A DNA stretch of 64,000 nucleotides from Limnomonas spitsbergensis. Taxonomy: Eukaryota; Chlorophyta; Chlorophyceae; Chlamydomonadales. The position numbers were made by a program, and so were the translations under genes. The first letter of the stretch is position 1, and each line of letters starts with the position of its first letter. This document shows positions 56,501-64,000 of the stretch, piece by piece. The notes under the pieces are model-generated. The model saw only the letters and a program-made list of their open reading frames with translations, ran no database searches and was not told the origin of the DNA. The DNA is taken from NCBI GenBank assembly GCA_037349105.1, contig JAYJMM010000039.1:2728001-2792000 (forward strand), written 5' to 3'.

Positions 56501-59500
56501 GTTGCTCCTACTTCTGGACGTTTCCGCCTAGATTCAGATTTAAAAATTGGCAGGGCAGCATCTCTGACCCCAGTAAAACATTTAGAGACCCTCATCAGGT
56601 GACATGAGATATCTTGAAATGACATGGAATATTTGAATATTTTAAGACGCTGCAACTCCCGTCATACATTTCAAATTAAAATATCAGCAATGCGGTGCAA
56701 TCGTTCTCTTAGCTTCATACCTTGCTTCAAGCGCCCTAAACCGGAGTGCAAAATGCGGTGGAATGAGATATATTACTACAGTGGCCCACTGTAGTAGTAG
56801 ACCTCACATCCCCTTTTAAAACTAGGCCTCGGAACTATCACAACACTGCCACCCTTTCCCAGCCAAATCTATATCCCAGAATGGCATGTGCGCTAGCTTT
56901 GCTCCATAATCAGACAAAGATCTTCTGAACAAAATACAGTTGCGGTTTTTGGATCTTGCCTGCCCTTTTGATACAAGGAGGGGTCACTTATGCGTTCTGC
57001 ATCTTGCCTCTCCCCCCTGGTTTGAAATTAGGCTGCGGAATCACCTCATCACTGCCAACCTTTCCCAGCCAAACAATCCATCCCTCACTCCAGCTTTTGA
57101 ATGATCCTTGCTGGCACGCTCGCTCCCCTTCAGCCTCTCACCTGAAGATGACTTCATATGTCAGCTTTGCGCCCTCAGCCTCCGCCATGTGAGGGATGAC
57201 CGCAGACCTCTCCTCAACACCCTCAAGGACAGCAGAGCGCTCACCCAATTCAAACACGTGCTCCTGAACCGGTTTAAACGATCAGCAAGTGGTTTCAGGT
57301 TCAGAAACATTCGATATAGAAAATCAGCTCGAGTTAGTGCGCACACAATTCAAATAAAAGCCCGTGCATTAAATCCATCCTCGTGCTCCTACACAGTTTA
57401 AACGGTCACAGTTGGTTTCATTTCAGATTCAAACAACTTTAAGTTAGGAAGATCAGCACAGGCTTGTGCACGCACAATAAGAACACAAACTCTTGCATTA
57501 AGACTACCACCCTCCTCCTTCTAGGTGAAAGCAGCCAATTGGATCCACCCTCAAGGTCCTGGCAGGAACTCCCAGCCTGGGACACCCTCACCGTTGTCTG
57601 CCTGGCCACGGCTTTGCTGAACAGGCCCGTGAGTACGCTGACACCAGAGGAGGGACCACCCCCCTGCAACAGAAAGCACAGACAACAGATTGATATAAAT
57701 GAAAAGAAATGTGATCAGGGCTCATTACAATGTCGAACAGGCCCGTGAGTACGCTGACACCAGAGGAGGGACCACCCCCCTGCAACAGAAAGCACAGACA
57801 ACAGATTGATATAAATGAAAAGAAATGTGATCAGGGCTCATTACAATGTCGAACAGGCCTGTGAGTACGCTGACACCAGAGGAGGGACCGCACCCCTGCA
57901 ACAGAAAGCACAGACAACAGATTGATATAAATGAAAATAAATGTGATCAGGGCTCATTACAATGTCGAACAGGCCTGTGAGTACGCTGACACCAGAGGAG
58001 GGACCACACCCCTGCAACAGAAAGCACTCGGGCTTCAGGCGACACATTGATTTCAAATCAAAAGATATGTCAACAGGGCTTATCACATTGTTGAACAGGA
58101 CGTCTGACTCTCTGAGACCACATTACTGGCTGGTCAGATTGACTGCCTGAAGCAGCAGGGACGAGTCAGAAGATTGCAGGGGAAATAGTAGCTACCTTTG
58201 ATTTTTGTTTTTAATGCACACCCGTCCATCTTTGGGAGGCAGACAGCCCAGCCACCACTGGTCAGATGGGGACAAAAAGATGGCTGGCCTACGACCGGCA
58301 GCCCAAGCAAGCAACGAGACAAGCTGCACCAAAACAGCCGGCTCACCAACGTGGCTTTTGTGCACTGAAACTAGATTATGTTGCACTTTTGTACACCCAA
58401 TATGCCGCTCCCTGCTGAAGCTTGACCTCATGATTGTATATTCAGATGTTTCTGGTTTCAGGTATGCACATCCAGATGAAATCTGCATTTATCTTTGTAG
58501 ATCTTTGTATCGGTTCTATCAGATCTAGATCCGTATCTCACCTGATCCCCCACGCCCAGCACATCGGAATGCAGCGCCACTGCAGTCTGCATCTTCTCCA
58601 GTCCGCTCAGGTACGTGCGGAAGTGAGACGCCAAGATCCGCGACATGACCGCCATGTACTCGTTGCGGATCTACAGGAGGGGGGAGGTGGGCCCGATTAG
58701 AATCATGCCAGACAACGCAGTGTATTTTTCTGCTTTCTTCGAGATGCACTGCAAGTGTAATTACTACTTCTCTGACTTTGTCCCAAGAAAAATACAAATT
58801 GCACTTCAATGGGATGAAGCCACAGCCCACAACATCATTAAACTGCCAAGGATGTGGCCAGATAAAGGTCGTCACACTGGGACACCAATCTTTATTTTAG
58901 TGTGCTTCAGCTAGAGTTCAGCTGCGCCACAGCCTATGACCGGGAGGGCCTGGTTCGGCAAGCCCTCCTGCTTGGGCCACTGGCCCAGTACGGTCAAAGC
59001 TTGGGCCCAGTTGGCCCAGTGGTGGGTGCCCAGCAGCCTGCAAAATGTGGTCGGTGCACACTAAAATAAATTTCGATCCGCAATATGCCTGAGCCGGGAA
59101 GTTTGCTGTAGCTGTGATAAACAAGGTAGGCGGTGGGCAGGGGCAGGGGCAGGGGCAGGGGCAGGCACATAATGCTACAAATCATACACAGGCTTCAAAT
59201 ACTTGATGTACAGCAGAGAGGGGGGCAGGCTCATGAGCATGGACGTAAACAAGCATGCAGTTGAACTCGTCACCACACAGTCTTCAGTTCAGGCCTCACA
59301 TGCGCAATTCAAAGCAGAGGGCAGATAGGGCTACTTGCATCAAAAAGAACGGAGACTATGACAAGCAAATATCCCCTGCACTTAGCCACCCATAGTCTTC
59401 AGCTCAAGGTCCATGGTACAGGTGGTAGTCTTCAGCTCAGGGTTTAGGGCACAGGGTATAGCCTTATGCTCAAGGTTCAGTCTCCAGCCTAGATTTCAGT

Positions 59501-62500
59501 CTTCAGCACAGAGTTTCGTCTTCAGTGCAGGCCTCAGATATAGTCTCCGACTCAAGGTTCAGTCTTCAGCACTGGGTTACGTCTTCAGCTCAGGGTTCTG
59601 GGCACATGACGGAGTCTTCAGCTCGGGGTTCAGGGCACAGGGAAGGCTCCAGATCAAGCGGCAATGCTAGCCACTGACATAACGGCATGTCCTGCAACCA
59701 GGCTCTGTACCGTATCCAGCCCACCCACTTAATTCAGCACCCAAACAGTCAACCCACTTAATTCATCCCCCAACAGCACCCAGCCCGCACCTCAATGAAA
59801 AGGTCAGGTGCATGATGCCTGAGGAACTGGATAAAGTACTTGTACTTGAGCAGGGCGCTCTGCTGGATGATCTGCAGGTTGGTCTTGGGCCGCTTGAGCA
59901 TGTAAACCTTTTGCAGCAGGAAGTCCCGGATCTTGCTGACGGCCTGGACAGAAAGAGGGGGGAAGGGACGAGGTTGACATTCTTGGCTTCAGGACAGGGA
60001 CATGACTTGACCGATATATTTGGGGCTCGAAGTCCCGGATTTCGCTGATGGCCTGGACAGAGAGAGAGGGGGAGGGGGGCGAGGTTGACATTCTTGGCTT
60101 CAGGACATAGACATGACTTGACGGATATTTTGGGGTACGAAGTCTCGGATTTCGCTGACGGCCTGGACAGAGAGGGGGAGGAGGGACGGGGTTGACCAGG
60201 CACCCTTGGCTTCAGGACAGGGATAGGCTTCATTTTTTTGACAGAGGTTGACAACAAATCTTTGGGGGCAAAAAGCCTCGGATCTTGTTGACAGCCTGGA
60301 AAGAGAGAGGGGGGAGCGGGGGCAGTTTTGTCACTCTTGGCTACACAAGAGGCATTGGCTGCACGACAGGGACTGACTTTAGGACACGTTTGCAGCTGGA
60401 AGTCCTGTATCTTCCTGACGGCCAGGATGGAGAGAGGGGGGAGGAGAGACAGGGTTGGCACTCTTGGCTGCATGACAGGGATTCACAGACCAACAGGGGC
60501 TGGCTACACGACAGGGACTGACTTAACCAAACTTATGCAGCAGACAGTCCCCGATCTTGCTAACGGCCTGGACCGAGAGGGGAGGGGGGGGGAGAAAGAG
60601 TTGACATGACACTTTTGGCTACCCGTCAGGGATTGACCAACCAGCTGGGATTGGCTAAGCGACAGAGTCCAACGTCAAACACTTTGGGGGATCTCGCACA
60701 CGGCCGGGAATGTTCGATAGGGGTAAACTCAGCAGGGGGAGATGCAGAGTGTGCTTCACCGGCTGTACCTCCTCCATGGTGTGTGCCGATTTCAGGTGCA
60801 GGGACACACAGGTTCTAGGCCACATCCACACATATTACCGTGAGGAGAAAGCCTGCTGAGTTGTTTCAGCCGTGGTATGATAGATAGCCGCATGATCACC
60901 AGGAAACCATGCAGCGACACCTGTGTCACCCTGATGAAGCCCAGGGATATGATGGAGCCACCAGGTTCGAGGGATATGACTTATATTATTCAAATGTTTT
61001 GACACCAGTTGAAGAAACGCCCCACCATATCAGCAGGGCTGCAGCAGGTATGGGGGGCCGACGTCTGCTGCAACCGCTGCAGAAATGGCCCCCATGCCTG
61101 CCCAGGCTGAATCCCTGCAACCATTTAATTCAACATCCCAGACAAATCTTCCTGATACCCCTGCTGACACATAATGAAAAACCAGATACAATTTCCTTTG
61201 ACCACCACGCATGCCCCGCCATTACATGTGGTTGCCCCACTACAACCGACCCTGGCCTGCCTTAATGCGCAGCTTCTCCAAGGCTGGCTCCAGATCCTTC
61301 TTGAGCCTCCTGCTTATGCTAAAGAGGCAGGTGATGCAGTCACACCCAGACTTAACCCCCCTCTTGCTTAAGCTCAAAAACAGCTGTTGTAGCTACACCT
61401 GGAACCCAACCCCTTCCTGCTTATGCTTAAGAAGCAGCTGATGCAGCCAAACCCTGGACGTAACCCAACCCACCTTGATGCACAGCTTCTCCAACATAAG
61501 CTCCAGATCCCCCTTGCGCCTCCTGCTAATGCTAAACAAGCAGCTGACGCAGCCACACCTGGACCTGACCCACCTTAATGCGCAGCTTCTCCAACGCTGG
61601 CTCCAGATCCTTCTTAGACTGGCTCGTCTTGGCCATTTCGTCGTTGCCAATGAACTTGAGCTTCTTGTCCAGCTCAGACAGGTACTCCAGGTAATCATCA
61701 CCAACCTGGCGCAGCCAAATGTGTACGTTTGTCTTTATCAGGGCTGGGGGACCCACCTCTTGGACCGGTGGAAACCCTGAATATCCAACCCCTAAAAAAT
61801 AGCCAGGATAGAGGAGACAGCGTCTCGCGGGTTAGGGGGGAGGAGTGTAGGAGCCAAGTGACAAACCTTGGGTCTGACTAAGGGTCAGCCCTTTTCCTTT
61901 CTTTCAGGCTTGACTTTTTATCCACCTGCTCCTCAAGGTGACACTGAAACATACATCGCACTTATTTTGCAAAATCCGGATCTTCTGACCTAGTTTTCTC
62001 GGGGAGATGCACTGATGTCAGTGGTCCCAAAAGGCAACTAGCCCCATCTTTGTAATCTCATTCCCTGGGTCCAGCTTCCATATAGCTTCACCCACCTCAT
62101 GATCGAGGATCTGCGACACCATGCGCTCCGAGACCGTCATGTTCTCCACAAAGGCGCCCATCCTGCAGCCACTCAGCCATAGACATCACGTCAGCACATG
62201 GCGTTGTACATTTGAATCTTGAATCATTGAAGAAAAAGAAACGACAGAGGCGCAGACTGGCCTCTGTGTAATCCCTGAAAACAGCATGCCTGCAGCCCAG
62301 CTCAGCAGTTTTTGATGATGGATCTGATATAGACCTCTGTTTCTGATAGCCTTCCTTCCACCATAGGCCTATTGCAGACGTGGTACAGACTGCAACCACA
62401 GCATGCCAGATGAGCCAGGCTGCCTATCCAGATCACCAGCCATACCAAGCTGAGCTACACACCTGTTCACACACTGACGGTAAACAAAGTGCACGTAGCT

Positions 62501-63303
62501 TTGTAAAGGAATAAATTACCATCGAATTGAGTGAGAAGGTTAGCAAAAGTAATTGGGGGGAAGGGAGGGGTAAAAGACAAAAAAACTTCCATATTTTGAT
62601 TCGCTTGGGTGGGAGCACCACCAAGTTGCCTGAGGCACTGAGTCTGGAAGTACTCATGATTCAAAATCTGATGCACGCCAGCAGAGCTCATGAGCCGAGC
62701 ACCCTTCCTGCATGTTCAACATTCAAATCCTGCTGCATGTCAGCAGGTCTCGTGAACTGAGCGCCCTCCATGCGCATGTACGATTCCAAGGCAGCTCCCT
62801 ATCAGCGCTGCCCATGAACTGGGCACCCGCCCAGCATTTGAAGTTTGTCGTGCGCAAGGTCGCTAGTAGAGCCCACAAACTGAGCTCCCTCCCAGCACTT
62901 GCCTTCGCTCAATGGCTCGTCTGCTCTTCAGCTTTCCACCCATGGTCTGAGCTTGCACTTGGAGCTGCCGGATCTCCTCGCTGACCTGGATCACGTGGTC
63001 GTGGAGGATTGGATCATGTGCGGATAAGACTGGTCAGTGCAGGTTCAGTGTGGACCAAAGTGCAACGTCACTCCTCTCTATCATGAAAATCAACAAGCCA
63101 GGCAACAAGCCAAATAGCCAATACCGACATGCTGAAAATGCAATTGAGAATAGCATGTGTGTGTTTTCATGTAACAACATATCTGTACTTTTTTCAGCAA
63201 GGACACGTGCACGTCAAATGATAACTCTCACCCTTCCTAGGTCTGACTGGAACTTGCCCAGCAGCTGCTCCATGTTGTTCAAGATGCCGTCACAGTTCCG
63301 GAT
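50552..63303 (-). CDS. VPS52: VPS52 homologue, GARP/EARP tethering subunit, 5' partial, 16 exons
   Basis: Minus-strand exons from the N-terminal side: 63232-63303, 62903-62985, 62096-62162, 61574-61705, 59791-59943, 58542-58670, 57592-57663, 57142-57263, 55717-55858, 54703-54840, 53254-53407, 52838-52942, 52162-52361, 51685-51864, 51202-51288, 50552-50695 (TAG). All phases join into 659 residues; about 100 N-terminal residues lie outside. Diagnostic blocks recalled from plant VPS52/POK: SEEIRQLQ..KLKSRRAIE, LDKKLKFI, KPKTN-type LQIIQQSALLKYKYF, SHFRTYLSGLEKMQ, HKLLMDTATSEFLFC, RVPCLDDYLDRVQLLLWPRF, ARWKDAIEDMN and IPSIMYEIKR. VPS52 is a core subunit of the complex that tethers endosome-derived vesicles at the trans-Golgi. 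Odd points: a Ser/Gly/Ala-rich insert of about 45 residues in exon 52162-52361, and a GC-AG intron after 62903. Confidence 0.96.
50770..50945 (-). repeat. Copies of the 5' edge of the last VPS52 exon
   Basis: gcaacgatgtcatggaggcctgaa at the exon edge (50670-50700) recurs as gcaatgatgttgggcaggaa..gaggcctgaga (50773-50811) and tagcgatgcctcagaga (50900-50917), each followed by a cacatg.gg segment copied from the intron. Confidence 0.65.
51345..51433. repeat. Hexamer repeat (AAGATC)n
   Basis: About 14 perfect copies of gatcaa in a VPS52 intron; gives Asp-Gln or Arg-Ser dipeptide false ORFs. Confidence 0.98.
52362..52650 (-). repeat. Three copies of the 5' edge of VPS52 exon 52162-52361
   Basis: atgtgcgcatagttgatgatgaggaagatgatgcctgacgg at the exon edge recurs at about 52428-52465, 52510-52545 and 52570-52612 as cgcataattagcgaggagga..., catagatgatgacgcctgac and catagttgatgacatggaag, each followed by ggttcaggg-like intron. 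Confidence 0.75.
53085..53253 (-). repeat. Copies of the 3' end of VPS52 exon 53254-53407
   Basis: catcacctgattcgtccgag (53249) recurs as catcaccggattcgtcttaa (53075) and, weaker, catcgtgggattgatttta (53136), each linked by a ttaaacc.ctaa.c..ttcaaat spacer. Confidence 0.6.
53642..54275. repeat. 12- to 14-bp minisatellite 'ggatattacccct'
   Basis: About 48 copies of (g)gatattacccctg in a VPS52 intron, founder-like sequence ccagatattatcagggga at 53628. Flanking 54300-54660 has looser 'cccagatattgccaggagaa' copies. Open in all + frames by chance. Confidence 0.97.
54910..55325 (-). repeat. Three copies of the 5' edge of VPS52 exon 54703-54840
   Basis: cggatcatcaggagcgcgct..agcatgtcccta.tgtcctg recurs at 54933-54977, 55074-55120 and 55274-55318. 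Each copies the exon's DNWDMLSVLLMIR segment and acceptor together with about 100 bases of intron (gggtgtgaggtaaatg, gcacagggtttaaggg). Confidence 0.85.
55122..55188. repeat. Foldback repeat inserted in a junction copy
   Basis: Inverted arms ttaaatttgagtcccaga and tctgggacccaaatttaa pair at 17 of 18 positions around a 30-base loop. It interrupts the copy at 55074-55120 just at its exon/intron border. 'gggtcccagacgg' also occurs at 33932, so this may be a small mobile hairpin. Confidence 0.6.
55930..56230 (-). repeat. Copies of the acceptor side of VPS52 exon 55717-55858
   Basis: gcacattcctgtgtaaaagc, the exon's first bases with its acceptor, recurs at 56033 and 56204, and weaker forms at 55958 and 56127, each followed by ccaaagatccaggccaagatgtcaat. 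Confidence 0.8.
56231..57141. other. VPS52 intron, little structure
   Basis: Contains loose repeats 'cctttcccagccaaa' (56848, 57058) and a ctactacagtggcccactgtagtag hairpin at 56773-56797. No exon expected, since the flanking exons join in phase. Confidence 0.5.
57264..57420 (-). repeat. Copy of the acceptor side of VPS52 exon 57142-57263
   Basis: cacgtgctcctgaaccggtttaaacgatcagcaagtggtttcaggttcag (57256) recurs as ctcgtgctcctacacagttt aaacggtcacagttggtttc (57380) with gtgcgcacacaattc / tgcacgcacaataa after each. Confidence 0.7.
57625..58090 (-). repeat. 117-bp array of the acceptor side of VPS52 exon 57592-57663
   Basis: Four tandem copies (including the exon itself) of ggcccgtgagtacgctgaca .. 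ggagggaccacccccctgca plus acagaaagcacagacaacagattgatataaatg intron. Copies 2-4 keep the acceptor and GGPSSGVSVLTGLF, then run into gacattgtaatgagccctga. They are cryptic-exon candidates. Confidence 0.9.
58915..59060. repeat. Dispersed repeat 'ggcctggt.c..caagccctc', copy A
   Basis: Shared with 63860-63985: gggcctggttcggcaagccctcctgcttg / gggcctggtgcatcaagccctcgtgcttg, cggtcaa, gcccagtggt and aataaa. No ORF. Confidence 0.6.
60005..60600 (-). repeat. Five copies of the acceptor side of VPS52 exon 59791-59943
   Basis: aagtcccggatcttgctgacggcctggacagaga is copied at 60030, 60139, 60268, 60399 and 60546, 110-150 bases apart, each followed by gagggggga..gaggttgaca and cttggcttcagga. Each keeps the acceptor and the exon's first 20-30 bases (AVSKIRDF); the rest of the exon is absent. 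Confidence 0.9.
60601..61250. other. VPS52 intron, no firm feature
   Basis: Unique-looking; short ORFs only. The flanking exons already join in phase. Confidence 0.5.
61255..61573 (-). repeat. Two copies of the donor side of VPS52 exon 61574-61705
   Basis: cttaatgcgcagcttctccaacgctggctccagatccttctt at the exon end recurs at 61260 and 61475, then passes into gcctcctgcttatgctaa..caggtgatgcagtcacacc, a block present three times up to 61560. Confidence 0.85.
61715..62095. other. VPS52 intron, no feature recognised
   Basis: About 380 bases of unique-looking sequence between exons 61574-61705 and 62096-62162. Confidence 0.5.
62163..62902 (-). repeat. GC-AG intron of VPS52 with donor-side copies
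   Basis: The donor is at 62902-62901 on the minus strand (gcgaag then gcaagtgct) and the acceptor is ctgcag at 62168-62163. At 62690-62895 four units of 'tga.c.gagc.ccc(t)ccagcattg' repeat the sequence at the donor (gagctccctcccagcacttg). Confidence 0.75.
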
Positions 63304-64000
63304 CTGAAGGTCACAGGATCACAGGGGGGGGTCACAGGATCGCCAGGGGGTGGTCACAGGTTCAGATTTAATGGTTACATGACAACAAGAGCGTTCACAC
63401 TTAATTAAAAACGAGTCGGGCATCGAGAACGAGTGTGCACGACCCCCTCAAAGCAATGTTGAACCATGACAGTTCCCAGCAATGCGCATTGATAGATGAA
63501 TCCTCTCAAGCATGTACAGAAGATGGGAATGGCCTTTCCTCACAATTAACGTTGTCTCGGGGTGAAAGATTAATTTTAAAATGAATCTTGATTGCCAATG
63601 CCAGTTTCAGCTGGAAATCAAGAGTTGTTGTCTATTATTTGGCCCGAGGGCAGCATTCAATAAACATTTTATTCACACCCGAGGGAAGGCAATTCAAATA
63701 TACGATACGTTTTTTTGGTACAGAAACCTGGAAGGCTATTTGGGGTATCTTTCAACTCATACAGTCCGGCATTCATTGCCTTCAATACTACCTGATGATT
63801 GCCACAAGCTGGCACCCTGCCCATCCTGACCAGTGCTTGCATTAGGGTTCACTACAGCTACACTTCCGCTACAAACCGTCTGCAGATGGCCGGGCCTGGT
63901 GCATCAAGCCCTCGTGCTTGAGCCTTCGGCTTTAGGCCGGTCAAGGTTAGGTACTAACAGGCCCAGTGGTAAACGCCAATGAAATAAACAAAGATCAGCA
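63304..64000. other. VPS52 upstream intron, N-terminal exons not found
   Basis: The next upstream VPS52 exon (about 100 residues expected before IRNCDGILNNM) is not visible. It contains ggggtcacaggatc repeats at 63308-63350 and dispersed repeat copy B at 63860-63985. Confidence 0.5.

Overview
This is nuclear DNA of a eukaryote, most likely a green alga of the chlorophyte/prasinophyte kind. That placement is inference from plant-type (CCCTAAA) interstitial telomere-like repeats, GC-rich exons, short spliceosomal exons in very large repeat-packed introns, and a VPS52 closer to the plant form than the animal one as I recall them. There are no operons, Shine-Dalgarno sites, rRNA or tRNA genes. 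Real coding sequence is a small fraction; nearly all long open frames are translations of tandem repeats.

Layout. (1) 1-22.8 kb, + strand: a 5'-incomplete gene for a kinesin-light-chain-like TPR protein. I assembled 17 exons with matching phases, about 643 residues, ending in a stop at 22839. (2) 22.8-33 kb: a repeat and transposon island. It holds copies of short interspersed repeats and a 4.8-kb retroelement remnant (28.2-33.0 kb) with a methyltransferase-like domain related to PCIF1, an RNase H with all catalytic acids, and a zinc-knuckle/nuclease-like tail. The remnant lies between long direct repeats. (3) 33.2-43.5 kb, + strand: an F-box/leucine-rich-repeat gene whose introns carry a 26-bp array and a 3.8-kb, 81-bp array that looks grown from one of its own LRR exons. 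(4) 44.3-46.3 kb: a block with few repeats, holding a four-exon gene for a 204-residue putative membrane protein I cannot name and a divergent minus-strand open frame. (5) 46.9-49.3 kb: a decayed minus-strand ORF and a 69-bp array. (6) 50.5-63.3 kb, minus strand: VPS52, the GARP/EARP tethering-complex subunit. I read 16 exons and 659 residues to the stop; only the N-terminus lies outside.

The most striking property cuts across genes and strands. Most introns of the TPR gene and of VPS52 contain several degraded tandem copies of the splice junction next to them: the edge of the exon, the intact-looking splice site and some adjoining intron. In the clearest cases the copies form 115-bp, 117-bp and 139-bp arrays. 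The introns look as if they grew by repeated duplication across exon-intron boundaries, and some of the large minisatellites may be the end product.
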